A DNA stretch of 64,000 nucleotides from NCBI RefSeq assembly GCF_031453615.1, contig NZ_JAVIZT010000001.1, forward strand, positions 1,860,001-1,924,000. Direction: 5' to 3'. The notes under the pieces are model-generated. The model did no database searches and had not been told where the DNA came from. It worked only from the letters and a program-made list of their open reading frames with translations. Every line of letters begins with the position of its first letter. Position 1 is the first letter of the stretch. Of the stretch, positions 50,461 through 58,937 are shown in pieces. The DNA is from Microbacterium sp. SORGH_AS_0428. GTDB lineage: Bacteria; Actinomycetota; Actinomycetes; Actinomycetales; Microbacteriaceae. The translations under genes were made by a program, and so were the position numbers.

Positions 50461-50861
50461 GCACGGTAGCCGACAAGCTCGCCAAGAAGTCGAGCAGCAA
50501 GACGAGCGCCAAGCAGGTTCGTCTCCGCCTCGTCTACGTCGACTTCTGGTCGGCGGTGAAGCTGTCGTTCCTGGCGGCCGTCGCACTGGCGATCGTGACG
50601 GTCGTGTCGTTCCTGCTGGTCTACCTCGTCGTACAGACGACCGGTCTGATCGGTCAGGCTGACGAGTTCTTCAAGTCGTTCTCGGACGGCTCGCTCTCGC
50701 TCAGCCAGTTCGTGGGGCTCCCGCAGGTCATGGCGTTCGCCGCCGTCGTCGCCATCCTGAATCTCATCGTCGTGACGGTTCTCGGGGCGGTCATCGCGGG
50801 CATCTACAACCTCGCGGTCAAGGTCACCGGCGGTCTGCTGGTGGGCTTCACCTCCAACTGA
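50457..50861 (+). CDS. DUF3566 membrane protein
   Basis: This 134-residue protein has two membrane helices (about residues 38-65 and 92-120) and a basic N-terminus with [31 protein letters not shown]3566 genes follow gyrA throughout actinobacteria. The role is unknown. It is coupled to gyrA by a 4-nt overlap, so it is expressed with gyrase. Confidence 0.93.
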
Positions 50862-50867
50862 CCGCGA

Positions 50868-50897
50868 TTGGTCAAACCGGTCCGCATCCGGTAAAGT
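50868..50897 (+). promoter_or_regulatory. Probable tRNA-Ile/tRNA-Ala promoter
   Basis: TTGGTC (50868-50873) and TAAAGT (50892-50897), 18 bp apart, lie about 30 nt upstream of the first tRNA and just after the DUF3566 stop. Confidence 0.55.
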
Positions 50898-50927
50898 CTT
50901 GGAGGTTGGCGCCGCGAGGTGCCGAAC

Positions 50928-51001
50928 GGGGCTATAGCTCAGGCGGTTAGAGCGCTTCACTGATAATGAAGAGGTCCCAGGTTCAAGTCCTGGTAGCCCC
51001 A
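50928..51001 (+). tRNA. tRNA-Ile (GAT anticodon)
   Basis: The cloverleaf is complete: acceptor GGGGCTA pairing with TAGCCCC, D-arm, anticodon arm CTTCA-CTGATAA-TGAAG with anticodon GAT, and T-arm with GGTTCAAGTCC. A CCA end is encoded at 51002-51004. In mycobacteria ileT and alaT hold the same place after gyrA. Confidence 0.98.
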
Positions 51002-51014
51002 CCACCCTTCTCAC

Positions 51015-51087
51015 GGGGCCTTAGCTCAGTTGGTAGAGCGCCTGCTTTGCAAGCAGGATGTCAGGAGTTCGAATCTCCTAGGCTCCA
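51015..51087 (+). tRNA. tRNA-Ala (TGC anticodon)
   Basis: Acceptor GGGGCCT pairs with AGGCTCC (one G-U), the anticodon arm is CCTGC-TTTGCAA-GCAGG with anticodon TGC, and the T-loop is TTCGAAT. CCA is not encoded, unlike in the preceding tRNA, so Cca adds it. Confidence 0.98.
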
Positions 51088-51180
51088 CACTTTCCCTTTC
51101 ACGCGGCTCTTCGGATCGCGACCGACGCCGAACGGCGGCTCGGTTCGCGGCTCGTCCGACGACGCAGTAGCGTCGATCCC

Positions 51181-52224
51181 ATGCCCGACGCACGCCCTCC
51201 CGTCCGCGCAGAACGCTTGGCGTGGCCGGACGCCGCACGCGGTCTGAGTGTGACGCTCATCGTCATCCTGCACATGTGGGCCTCGCACCTGATCTTCTGG
51301 ATCGGCAATCACAGCGTGATGGGCTTCATCGAGCAGCTCGTCGACTGGACGTCGCCGCTGCGCATCCCGTTGTTCTTCTTCGTGTCCGGCTATCTCGCGT
51401 CGCGGTCGCTGCAGAAGCCGTGGCAGGCGGCCTGGCGCGGCCGGGTCTTCGCGATCTCCTACCTCTACGTGCTGTGGGTCGCCCTCATCGCTGGTTTCAT
51501 CTGGATCGACAACACGGCGAACGGCTTCGACGCGGAGAGTCCTCTCGGGATGATGCTGCGCAACGTGGGATCGCCGGAGACGCACATGTGGTACCTCTGG
51601 GCGCTCGTCGTGCTCTTCATCGCCGTCTGGCTCACCCGGCGGGTCCCGGCGTGGATCGTCGTCTCGGTGGGCGCGGTCATCAGCGTCGCCGCACCGTTCA
51701 TCCTCGAGCAGCCGTACCGTCAGGTGGCCGCTGCAGCCCTGTTCTTCTCTCTCGGTGCGCGTCTTCCGGTCGTCACCGAGTGGCTGACGTCGCGCCGCGG
51801 AACCTGGATCTTCCTCGCGGGGTCCGCGGTCTACGTCGGTTCCGTGCTCCTGGGTCCGACCGGTCCCTACGGGCTCGCCGATCCGCTCACCTCGACCGTG
51901 GGCGTGGCAGCGATGGTGGCCATCATCAGCACCGTCGCCCACCAGCGGTGGATGGCGGTGTTCCGTCGGATCGGGAGGAACACACTGCCGATCTTCATCC
52001 TCAATCCGCTCGTGTTCCTGCTGCTGAACGATCTCCTCAGGTCGCTGCCGAACGTCTCGGACTGGCTCGCCCGCCACACCGAGGTCGGTGCGCTGTACTC
52101 GATCGCCGTGATTCTGGCGACGTTCGGCATCAGTCTCGGGCTGAAGGCCGCCGCGGACAGGATCGGGATGCGGTGGCTGTTCAGCATGCCCGCGCGGTGG
52201 TTCCCCGTTCCCGTGCGCAGCTGA
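51181..52224 (+). CDS. Acyltransferase family 3-type membrane protein
   Basis: This 347-residue protein has about ten membrane helices. The start WPDAARGLSVTLIVILHMWASH matches the first helix of acyltransferase-3/OpgC-type enzymes, with its conserved His, and the RIPLFFFVSGYLASRS segment is also characteristic. Such proteins acylate or modify surface sugars. The substrate is unknown. It stands alone and ends at a hairpin facing the convergent T7SS-like operon. Confidence 0.85.
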   Translation: MPDARPPVRAERLAWPDAARGLSVTLIVILHMWASHLIFWIGNHSVMGFIEQLVDWTSPLRIPLFFFVSGYLASRSLQKPWQAAWRGRVFAISYLYVLWVALIAGFIWIDNTANGFDAESPLGMMLRNVGSPETHMWYLWALVVLFIAVWLTRRVPAWIVVSVGAVISVAAPFILEQPYRQVAAAALFFSLGARLPVVTEWLTSRRGTWIFLAGSAVYVGSVLLGPTGPYGLADPLTSTVGVAAMVAIISTVAHQRWMAVFRRIGRNTLPIFILNPLVFLLLNDLLRSLPNVSDWLARHTEVGALYSIAVILATFGISLGLKAAADRIGMRWLFSMPARWFPVPVRS

Positions 52225-52250
52225 ACGCGACGCCTGTCGTACATGTGAGA

Positions 52251-52276
52251 AGCCCCGCACCTGTTGGCGCGGGGCT
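52251..52276. terminator. Hairpin between convergent genes
   Basis: AGCCCCGC pairs with GCGGGGCT around a 10-nt loop between the acyltransferase and the T7SS-like operon. Confidence 0.65.
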
Positions 52277-52290
52277 CCTCATGTCACACG

Positions 52291-53604
52291 TCAGTCGCGC
52301 TCCGCGGTCGCGAGCTCTTCCTCGCCCGCATCCGCCTCGATGACGATCTCGCGGACCACCTGACGGATACCGAGACCGCTGCGCTGCCCACCCTCGCGGC
52401 TGGCGCCGCCCATCATCCCGCCGGGAGTCATCATGCGTGAGCCGGCGGATGCGGCGTGGGTGCTGCCGACGCTCGCCGCCGTCGCGGCGGATGCTGCGGC
52501 ACCTGTGCCCATGATCGAGGACGGGCTGCCCGTACCGCCGCCTGCGCCGGAGACGGAGCCGCCGGTCCCGTAGGCGCCGCCCGCACCGATGCCGCCACCG
52601 TCCACGGAACCGTGCACGGCACCGCCGGAGACGGTGCCGACGCCCGCGGAGCCGAGCGTCGATCCGTCTGCGGTGAGGGTTCCTTCTGCTCCGACACCCG
52701 TGGAGACCACCGCGGTCGGCGTGAAGTGCCAGTTGTCGGCCTTCTGTCCGGCGCTCACGAGATTCGCCTGTGCGGTGTTGCCGACCCGAGTGGCGCCGGA
52801 GGCGTCGACGACGGCACCCGCGGTGATCGTCGCGGACTTCGCCCCGCCGCCCAGGATGGTCGAGCTCAGTCGCTCGGTGCTCTTGAACAGCGAACCGAGC
52901 TGCTGCACGAAGCCCACGAGGGACTTCACCGAGCGCACGACCTGCGTGAGGGGGCGCACGACCTTGTTGACCAGCTGGTTGACCTTGGTGACGACTCGGG
53001 CGATCGCGTAGCCGATCCCGAGACCGAAGGATGCGGCGACGACCGCCATCGCTTCGATCGCCGTCGCGACGACCTGCGAGATGGCGTTCTTCACGACCCC
53101 CTGCATCTTCGCGACGAGCGACGATGCGCTGCGCAGCCCGCCGGCCGCGGCATCGGCCCAGTCGCCGGATGCGGCGATGTGCTGGGCGGTGTCCTGCGCG
53201 AAGCGCACGTAGGTGCGGACCGTGTCACCGCTGAGGCCGTCGAGATCCGACAGCCGCGTCACGAGCGTGTTGCCGGTCTCGCGCAGCGCGCTGCCCGCAT
53301 TGGTCCACTGCTGCGCGACGGCGGCGACGTTGGCCTCGCTGCCGGCCAGCTGGTCGAGCCAGGTGCTCAGCGGCTTGAGGTACTTCATCACCCAGCCGAG
53401 ACCGATGCTCGCCAGCGTCCCGATGGGATCCGCGAGCGCGGCCGCGGCGTTGCCCAGTGTGTCGAGGAAGGCGAGTCCTCCCTCGAGCCAATCGCCGTTG
53501 CGCACGGCCTGCGAGAGGGCGTGGCCGGAATCGAGGAGCTTGCTGCCGGAGTACGGCGAGGCGAAGGAGGAGCCGGATGCGGCGAGGGCGGCGGGAGTGG
53601 TCAT
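52291..53604 (-). CDS. PPE/EspB-like type VII secretion substrate candidate
   Basis: This 437-residue protein starts MTTPAALAASGSSFASPYSG. Residues 1-150 are helical, with a WxG-like turn (VAAVAQQWTNAGSALRETG) typical of WXG100/PPE proteins. A hydrophobic helix region (about 195-225) follows, and the last 150 residues are Gly/Ala/Ser-rich with no toxin motif. It has no signal peptide. The ATG 53604 overlaps the EspC-like stop (ATGA). ESX substrates of this build work as pairs or complexes with the small partner encoded upstream. No secretion ATPase gene lies in this window. Confidence 0.7.
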   Translation of the reverse strand: MTTPAALAASGSSFASPYSGSKLLDSGHALSQAVRNGDWLEGGLAFLDTLGNAAAALADPIGTLASIGLGWVMKYLKPLSTWLDQLAGSEANVAAVAQQWTNAGSALRETGNTLVTRLSDLDGLSGDTVRTYVRFAQDTAQHIAASGDWADAAAGGLRSASSLVAKMQGVVKNAISQVVATAIEAMAVVAASFGLGIGYAIARVVTKVNQLVNKVVRPLTQVVRSVKSLVGFVQQLGSLFKSTERLSSTILGGGAKSATITAGAVVDASGATRVGNTAQANLVSAGQKADNWHFTPTAVVSTGVGAEGTLTADGSTLGSAGVGTVSGGAVHGSVDGGGIGAGGAYGTGGSVSGAGGGTGSPSSIMGTGAAASAATAASVGSTHAASAGSRMMTPGGMMGGASREGGQRSGLGIRQVVREIVIEADAGEEELATAERD

Positions 53605-53924
53605 GACAGGCCCAGCGCATTTTCGAGGTCGCGGAGGGTGGTGACCGTGTCGTCCTCGAACTGTTCCCATTGTGCGGCGGTGCTGCGCAGCTCGCCCGCC
53701 GTGCGAAGGAGCAGCGACTGATCCGCGCCGAAGAGGCCGGTCGCCGCGGCGGACATCGCCATCGAGGGGGGAACGAGGAAGGCGCACAGGATGCCGAACG
53801 CGTTGGAGGCCAGGTCACCTCCCTTCAGCATGGAGATGGCGCCGGTGACGTCATCGGCGAGCGAGGTGACCAGCGCGGCATGCTGCCGGAGCCGATCGAA
53901 ATCAAGCGTGATGTTCTCGGTCAT
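53601..53924 (-). CDS. EspC-family (DUF2580) type VII secretion-associated protein
   Basis: This 107-residue helical hairpin protein has DFDRLRQHAALVTSLADDVTGAI, the core segment ASNAFGILCAFLVPP and a second helix ending LRSTAAQWEQFEDDT, features of the ESX-1 EspC family. Such proteins are exported with a larger partner. It lies between a YbaB-like gene (20 nt upstream) and the PPE-like gene (4-nt overlap). Confidence 0.8.
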   Translation of the reverse strand: MTENITLDFDRLRQHAALVTSLADDVTGAISMLKGGDLASNAFGILCAFLVPPSMAMSAAATGLFGADQSLLLRTAGELRSTAAQWEQFEDDTVTTLRDLENALGLS

Positions 53925-53944
53925 TCGAGGCTCTTTCGGACGTA

Positions 53945-54298
53945 TCAGGGGGTGTCGGTGGAGCGGAGCTGTTCGGTGACGGGGTCGTCGTCTCCCAGGA
54001 GTTCGGCGACGGCGTCGATGGTGGCCGCGTGAGCGTTCTTCTCTGCGGACACGATGGTGGCGAGGATGTCGGAGGCCAGTCGTTGCGCGCCTCGCGCCAG
54101 TGCCGTCTCGCCCAGGCGGAGCGTCTGCACGCGGCCTGCCGAGTCGACCTGCACGTAGACGTCGCGCGCGGTGGACCAGGCGGCGCCGCGGATCGCGGAC
54201 ACGGTCGCTTCGAAGGCGGGCATCTTGGCGGCGCGCTCGGCGCTCTGACGGACGTCGCGCTCGATCTGCGCGAGGGATTCTTCGGGGTCCAGAGGCAC
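53945..54298 (-). CDS. YbaB/EbfC-like protein of a type VII substrate operon
   Basis: This 117-residue protein has a helix, a central beta meander (YVQVDSAGRVQTLRLG) and a final helix, the YbaB fold. ESX substrate operons of actinobacteria often begin with such a gene (EspL-like), where it may bind DNA or chaperone the substrates. GTG 54298 starts MPLDPEESLAQIERDV. Its leader contains an exact DnaA box. Confidence 0.72.
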   Translation of the reverse strand: MPLDPEESLAQIERDVRQSAERAAKMPAFEATVSAIRGAAWSTARDVYVQVDSAGRVQTLRLGETALARGAQRLASDILATIVSAEKNAHAATIDAVAELLGDDDPVTEQLRSTDTP

Positions 54299-54337
54299 GC
54301 GGTCACGCTAGCGAAGCGCCGTGAACGGCAGCGCGAG

Positions 54338-54346
54338 TTATCCACA
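54338..54346. promoter_or_regulatory. Single exact DnaA box in the NUDIX/YbaB-like gap
   Basis: TTATCCACA occurs exactly in the 66-nt gap between the divergent YbaB-like and NUDIX genes. Confidence 0.6.
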
Positions 54347-54364
54347 CCCCGGTAAAGTCACGCC

Positions 54365-54805
54365 ATGGATATGCGTGTCGCCGCCTACGCGATCATCACC
54401 GACGACGCCGGGCGCATCCTGCTGGCTCACTGGAACGAGGGCCGCCGGAGTGCGTGGACGCTGCCGGGCGGAGGCCTCGAGGAGGGGGAGGACCCCGAGC
54501 GCGCCGTCCGACGCGAGGTGCGTGAAGAGACCGGTTACCGCGTCGCCGTCGACGAACTACTCGGCATCGATTCGAGGGTGATCCCCGCCACGAAGCGCCT
54601 GTCCGAGACCGCATCCGCGCTGCACACGCTGCGCATCGTGTATCGCGCTCACATCACGGGCGGACGCCTGCGCAATGAGGTGGGCGGATCCACCGACCGC
54701 GCCGAGTGGTTCACGCCGGAGGAAGCCGCAGACCTGCGCCGCGTTCGGTTGGTCGACATCGGACGCCGGATGGCCGGAGCGGACGCGACGCCGCCGCAGC
54801 CGTGA
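54365..54805 (+). CDS. NUDIX hydrolase
   Basis: This 146-residue pyrophosphohydrolase has a complete Nudix box (GGGLEEGEDPERAVRREV, then REETGY), residues about 38-60. The substrate, probably a nucleotide derivative, is not readable. ATG 54365 follows a DnaA box and TAAAGT. It is followed by the PIG-L lipoprotein after 43 nt. Confidence 0.9.
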   Translation: MDMRVAAYAIITDDAGRILLAHWNEGRRSAWTLPGGGLEEGEDPERAVRREVREETGYRVAVDELLGIDSRVIPATKRLSETASALHTLRIVYRAHITGGRLRNEVGGSTDRAEWFTPEEAADLRRVRLVDIGRRMAGADATPPQP

Positions 54806-54848
54806 CCTTCGGCACGTATGATCGCCGGACGTGCAGTGAGGATGATCA

Positions 54849-56015
54849 GTGGTGCGATGGCGTGTTCTGTCCGCGGCGACCGTGATGGTCGCAGCTCTCG
54901 GAATCGGCGGGTGCACGGCGAGCGAGCCGCTGCCGCCTGCCCCGAACAGTGAGACCGCGCTTCCCACAGCCCCACCCAACAGCCTCGCTGCCGAGGATGT
55001 CCGGACCGTCGTCGACCGCTGCGCCACGGGGCTCGGGCTCGACGCCGCTTCTCTCGGCGCGCAGCTCTCAGCGGCGAGCCAGCCGGCGGCCGAGGCTGCG
55101 CTCTTCTTCGCGACGTCGAACCAGTGCGCCGACATCCCGGCGTCTCTGTCGCGGACGGACGTGTCCTCGTTCATCTCGCCGCTGAGCTTCGTCGAGCAGC
55201 CGTGCGAGGGCCGCAGCGTCGTCTCCTTCTGGGCCCACTACGACGACGACCTGATCTTCGGGAACCCGGTGATCGATGACGAACTGGCCGGCGGTGCCTG
55301 CGTTCGCACCTTCTTCTTCACGTACTCGGATGCGGGAGAGGGCGAATCCACGTACGCCAGCGAACGCGAGAAGGGCATCCGTGCCGCGTACGACGCCATG
55401 CTCGGGCGGAGCGGAGCATGGGTCGACCGGTCGGTCACGCTGGTCAGCGGCATGACGGTCACGATGACCAAGCCGAGCGACGACGACCGCGTCTCCCTCC
55501 TCTTCCTGCGTCTTCCCGATGGCGGGCTCAGCGGCACGACGTTCATCTACACCGGGCAGCAGACGCTCGAGAAGCTCCTCAGCGGAGAGCTCCCCTCTCT
55601 GCGAACGATCGACGCGGGGCGATCCGTGTCGGTCTCGACGCTGGAGAAGTCGATCGCCGAGATTCTCGCCGGCTACGCGCCGGAGCGTGTGCTCACGCAC
55701 CTGCCCAAGGAAGCGCCGGACTCGGCCGGCGACCACCCCGATCACTCCTCGGTCGGCACACTCGTCGCCAGCGCCGTGGATGCGGGCGCCGCAGGCGGCG
55801 CGCAGGTCGAATACGCCGTCGGCTATCCGTCGGCCGAGCGACCCGCGAACATCGCCGCGACGGAACTGGAGCGCAAAGCCTCGCTGTTCGCGGTGTACGC
55901 CGCCCACGATCCCGTGATCGGTTGCTCCTCGGCCCAGACATGCCTCGCCCGGGCGCACTTCGGCGACTGGCTGCAGCGCGAGTATCTGATCGCACAGGCG
56001 GATCTGCCCCGGTGA
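54849..56015 (+). CDS. PIG-L-family deacetylase lipoprotein
   Basis: This 388-residue protein has a signal peptide with Cys in GIGGCTAS (about residue 22), a Pro-rich spacer and helical stretch, then a PIG-L/MshB-like domain with the metal motif AHYDDD (about residue 131) and the second metal histidine pair in HPDHSS. MshB-type enzymes remove acetyl groups from GlcNAc compounds; cytoplasmic members make mycothiol, but this one is exported. The sugar substrate is probably on the surface. GTG 54849 is the start, though GTG 54852 is equal. Confidence 0.82.
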   Translation: MVRWRVLSAATVMVAALGIGGCTASEPLPPAPNSETALPTAPPNSLAAEDVRTVVDRCATGLGLDAASLGAQLSAASQPAAEAALFFATSNQCADIPASLSRTDVSSFISPLSFVEQPCEGRSVVSFWAHYDDDLIFGNPVIDDELAGGACVRTFFFTYSDAGEGESTYASEREKGIRAAYDAMLGRSGAWVDRSVTLVSGMTVTMTKPSDDDRVSLLFLRLPDGGLSGTTFIYTGQQTLEKLLSGELPSLRTIDAGRSVSVSTLEKSIAEILAGYAPERVLTHLPKEAPDSAGDHPDHSSVGTLVASAVDAGAAGGAQVEYAVGYPSAERPANIAATELERKASLFAVYAAHDPVIGCSSAQTCLARAHFGDWLQREYLIAQADLPR

Positions 56016-56031
56016 GGCAGGCTGCGCGCGC

Positions 56032-56505
56032 TCAGAGGGGCTGAGAGATGTCCGCCACGGTCGCGTCGAGCGCCTGGAGAAGAGCGTCGGCATCCACGAA
56101 CAGACTGAACCCGTGCGCGCCGGCGCCCAGCGCGATGCGGCGTCCGCGGATCGATTCGTCGGCGAAGACCGGCCAGGCGGTCGTGCTGCCGAGGGGCACG
56201 ATGGTGCCGCGCTCGTAGCCGGTCGCGGCGAGAGCGACATCGGCGTCCGGGAGCTTCAGCTTGTTGACGCCCACGAGCTGGCGCAGCTTGGGCCACGCGA
56301 TGGCCCGATCGCCGGGGATCAGGGCGAAGAGGAACGTGTCGTCACTGCGCTTGACGACGAGCGTCTTGACGATGTCGACCGGTGCGATCCCCAGGAGCTC
56401 AGCCGCCTCGGGGAGGCTTGCTGCCTCGGGGCGCTCGCGCACCTCCACCGAAAGACCGAGGGCGGATGCGGCTTCCCGCACCCGCCTCGTCGGATCCTCG
56501 TTCAC
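56032..56505 (-). CDS. YbaK/EbsC-family aminoacyl-tRNA deacylase
   Basis: This 157-residue YbaK domain protein hydrolyses mischarged tRNAs such as Cys-tRNA(Pro). It has the conserved IVKTLVVKRSDDTFLFALIPGDRAI and the PLGST and GAGAHGFSL segments. GTG 56505 overlaps the stop of the upstream gene by 3 nt. Confidence 0.9.
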   Translation of the reverse strand: MNEDPTRRVREAASALGLSVEVRERPEAASLPEAAELLGIAPVDIVKTLVVKRSDDTFLFALIPGDRAIAWPKLRQLVGVNKLKLPDADVALAATGYERGTIVPLGSTTAWPVFADESIRGRRIALGAGAHGFSLFVDADALLQALDATVADISQPL

Positions 56506-57083
56506 GCGTCAGGTGCGCTCAGCGGGTCGTCCGCGACCCACAGCTCGTCGTCGGCCCGCAGCGTCTGCCAGGCGGCGTAGAGCACGCCGGCGGCCGCGGC
56601 GACACCGAAGATGAGCGCGATGACGCCGCCCGCGCCCATGCCCCGCTTCTTCGGGGAATCGACGGCGAGGCGCTTGGCCAGCTTCTTCGAAGCCTTGGCG
56701 CCGTACTTGGCGGCCTTCTTCTTGTACGTGGCGGGGTCGAGGTCGATGCCGCGACCGGCAGCGATGCGCGCGCGGGTGTCGCCCGCCGCATCCCATACCG
56801 AAAGGGCGCCGCCCACGAGAGCACCCGCGGCCGGAACGACCTTGTCGCTCAGCACGTGCTTCGAGATGTTGACGCCGCGGTCCACGTACGGGGCCGCATA
56901 GCGGTCGTACCCTTCGCGCACCGCGGGCACCAGGTGCTCGCGGTTGTAGTTGCCGAGCTGGCGGCCGGCTTCGCGGGCGATGTCCGCCGCTTCGCCGACG
57001 AGCACCTGCTGCGATTCCCACACCTTGTTGGCGTGGCCCTGGAGCTTCCGGAGCTCCTTCTTACGCTTGCGGCTGAGGCTCAT
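56502..57083 (-). CDS. Conserved membrane-associated hypothetical protein
   Basis: This 193-residue protein has a basic, helical N-terminus (LSRKRKKELRKLQGHANKVW), an amphipathic middle and one membrane helix near the C-terminus (GVIALIFGVAAAAGVLYAAW), then a short acidic tail. Some database homologs are called DNA helicase without visible helicase motifs; none is present here. It is upstream of ybaK with a 4-nt overlap. Confidence 0.72.
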   Translation of the reverse strand: MSLSRKRKKELRKLQGHANKVWESQQVLVGEAADIAREAGRQLGNYNREHLVPAVREGYDRYAAPYVDRGVNISKHVLSDKVVPAAGALVGGALSVWDAAGDTRARIAAGRGIDLDPATYKKKAAKYGAKASKKLAKRLAVDSPKKRGMGAGGVIALIFGVAAAAGVLYAAWQTLRADDELWVADDPLSAPDA

Positions 57084-57182
57084 GCGAGATCCCCCTAATC
57101 CGTGGGTAGTCGTGAGCCCATCTTGCCAGAGGGATCGGCTGCGTACGGCAGGGCTTGCAGCGAACTCTGAGACAATGACAAC

Positions 57183-57740
57183 ATGCCTCAGCACACCGCC
57201 GTCGCCACCATTCACACCAACCACGGCGACATCGTCGTCAACCTGTTCGGGGACCACGCGCCCCGCACCGTTCAGAACTTCGTCGGCCTGGCCGACGGCA
57301 CCGGAGAGTGGACCGACCCGTCCACGGGTCAGCCCGGTTCCGGACCTCTCTACAACGGGGTCATCTTCCACCGCATCATCCCGGGCTTCATGATCCAGGG
57401 CGGCGACCCGCTCGGTCAGGGCGTGGGCGGCCCGGGCTACACGTTCAACGACGAGATCAACCCGGAACTCACCTTCCAGAAGCCCTACCTGCTGGCCATG
57501 GCCAACGCCGGCCAGCGCCGCAACGCCATCACCGGCGCCGTCGAGGGCACGAACGGATCGCAGTTCTTCATCACGACCGACCCCACCCCGTGGCTCCAGG
57601 GCAAGCACTCGATCTTCGGCGAGGTCGCTGACGACGCGTCGCGCCAGGTCGTCGACGCCATCGCGCAGGTCCCCACCGGCGCCGGCGACCGTCCTGTCGA
57701 GCCCGTCGTGATCGAGTCGATCGACATCGCGCAGGTCTGA
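57183..57740 (+). CDS. ppiA: Peptidyl-prolyl cis-trans isomerase (cyclophilin)
   Basis: This 185-residue cyclophilin-type isomerase has FHRIIPGFMIQGGDP and MANAGQRRNAITGAVEGTNGSQFFI-type segments around the active site, and no signal peptide, so it works in the cytoplasm. It lies in the same relative place as the mycobacterial ppiA near the gyrase genes. It is followed by the rhomboid protease. Confidence 0.93.
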   Translation: MPQHTAVATIHTNHGDIVVNLFGDHAPRTVQNFVGLADGTGEWTDPSTGQPGSGPLYNGVIFHRIIPGFMIQGGDPLGQGVGGPGYTFNDEINPELTFQKPYLLAMANAGQRRNAITGAVEGTNGSQFFITTDPTPWLQGKHSIFGEVADDASRQVVDAIAQVPTGAGDRPVEPVVIESIDIAQV

Positions 57741-57753
57741 CCACCCGCATCCC

Positions 57754-58626
57754 GTGACGAGCGAGAGCTTCGCGAGCAACCGCGAGAACTTCTGCTACCG
57801 GCATCCCGACCGACAGAGCTTCGTGCTCTGTCAACGGTGCCTGCGAACCATCTGTCCCGAGTGTCAGACGCAGGCACCGGTCGGGGTGATCTGTCCGGAG
57901 TGCATGGCCGAGCAGCGGCGTGCGGCCACGCCCGCACAGAAGAAGGCGCAGCGCCGGTGGGGCCGGTCGGCCCCCGTGGCGCTCGCTGCGGGCGGCGGCC
58001 GGCCGATCGTGACGTACACGATCATCGCCCTGTGCGCCGCGGTCTTCGTCCTCTCGCTCGGACTCCCGCTCACCCAGTGGCTCGGTTTCAGCGCCGGCTA
58101 CCTCTATCCGCAGTTCACGGGTGAGTTCCAGCCGTGGCGACTGCTCACGGCGAGTCTCGTGCACTCGGGCATCTGGCATGTGGGTCTGAACATGCTCACG
58201 TTGTGGATGATCGGACGCATCCTCGAGCCCGTGCTCGGCAGCGCCCGATTCCTGACGTTGTATCTGATCAGCGCGCTCGGCGGGTCCGTCCTCGTGGACC
58301 TCATCGCGCGCGACTCGTTCGTGGTGGGCGCATCGGGGGCGATCTTCGGGCTCTTCGGCGCCCTCATGGTCATCGCGCGCCGACTGGGCAACGACATCAC
58401 GGGCATCATCATCGTGCTGGCGATCAACCTCGTGATCGGGTTCGTCCCCGGCTTCAACATCTCGTGGCAGGCGCACGTCGGCGGCCTGGTCGCCGGAGCG
58501 GTCGTCGGGCTGATCTTCGTCATGACCCGCGAGCGTCGACGTCGCGCTCTTCAGATCGCGCTGCTGAGCGGATGGAGCGTCGTGCTCATCGGACTCCTCG
58601 CTGTGGCACCCGCGATCTGGGTGTGA
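57754..58626 (+). CDS. Rhomboid-family intramembrane serine protease
   Basis: This 290-residue protein has six or seven helices. The catalytic Ser is in GASGAIFGLFGA and the His in WQAHVGGLVAG; the oxyanion Asn is in HVGLNMLTLW. A cysteine-rich N-terminal zinc-finger-like region (CYRHP; CQRC; CPEC; CPEC, residues 14-50) precedes the membrane part. GTG 57754 is the start. It is the third member of the ppiA-rhomboid-crgA neighbourhood common in actinobacteria. Confidence 0.92.
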   Translation: MTSESFASNRENFCYRHPDRQSFVLCQRCLRTICPECQTQAPVGVICPECMAEQRRAATPAQKKAQRRWGRSAPVALAAGGGRPIVTYTIIALCAAVFVLSLGLPLTQWLGFSAGYLYPQFTGEFQPWRLLTASLVHSGIWHVGLNMLTLWMIGRILEPVLGSARFLTLYLISALGGSVLVDLIARDSFVVGASGAIFGLFGALMVIARRLGNDITGIIIVLAINLVIGFVPGFNISWQAHVGGLVAGAVVGLIFVMTRERRRRALQIALLSGWSVVLIGLLAVAPAIWV

Positions 58627-58635
58627 GCGAGAGAG

Positions 58636-58656
58636 TTATCCACAGATTCATCCACA
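58636..58656. promoter_or_regulatory. DnaA boxes between rhomboid and crgA
   Basis: TTATCCACA (58636-58644) is exact and TCATCCACA (58648-58656) has one mismatch. They are 3 nt apart on the same strand, in the convergent gap. Confidence 0.7.
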
Positions 58657-58700
58657 CGTGGGGACGAATCACACAGATGTAATTCTTCGGCGCTGAGCCG

Positions 58701-58937
58701 TCAACGCCACCGTGTGGTCATGAGGAAGCCGACGAAGGCGATCCCGAAGCCGATGACGAGGTTCCAGGCTTCGATGCCCGGAATCGGGAACTGCATCCCG
58801 CTGAGGTAGAACACGAGAACCCAGACGAGTCCCACGAGCATGAGACCGATCATGATGGGCTTGAACCACACGGGGTTGGGAGCGGGCTCACCGGCGCCAG
58901 CGGGGGTGAGGTCCTCGTCGTTGTCGGAGCGTGCCAT
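58701..58937 (-). CDS. crgA: Cell division protein CrgA
   Basis: This 78-residue protein has two membrane helices (about 30-47 and 57-74). CrgA helps place FtsZ rings and recruits division proteins in actinobacteria. The conserved NPVWFKPIMIGLML and the terminal MTTRWR are seen. ATG 58937 is used; GTG 58943 adds two residues. Confidence 0.93.
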   Translation of the reverse strand: MARSDNDEDLTPAGAGEPAPNPVWFKPIMIGLMLVGLVWVLVFYLSGMQFPIPGIEAWNLVIGFGIAFVGFLMTTRWR

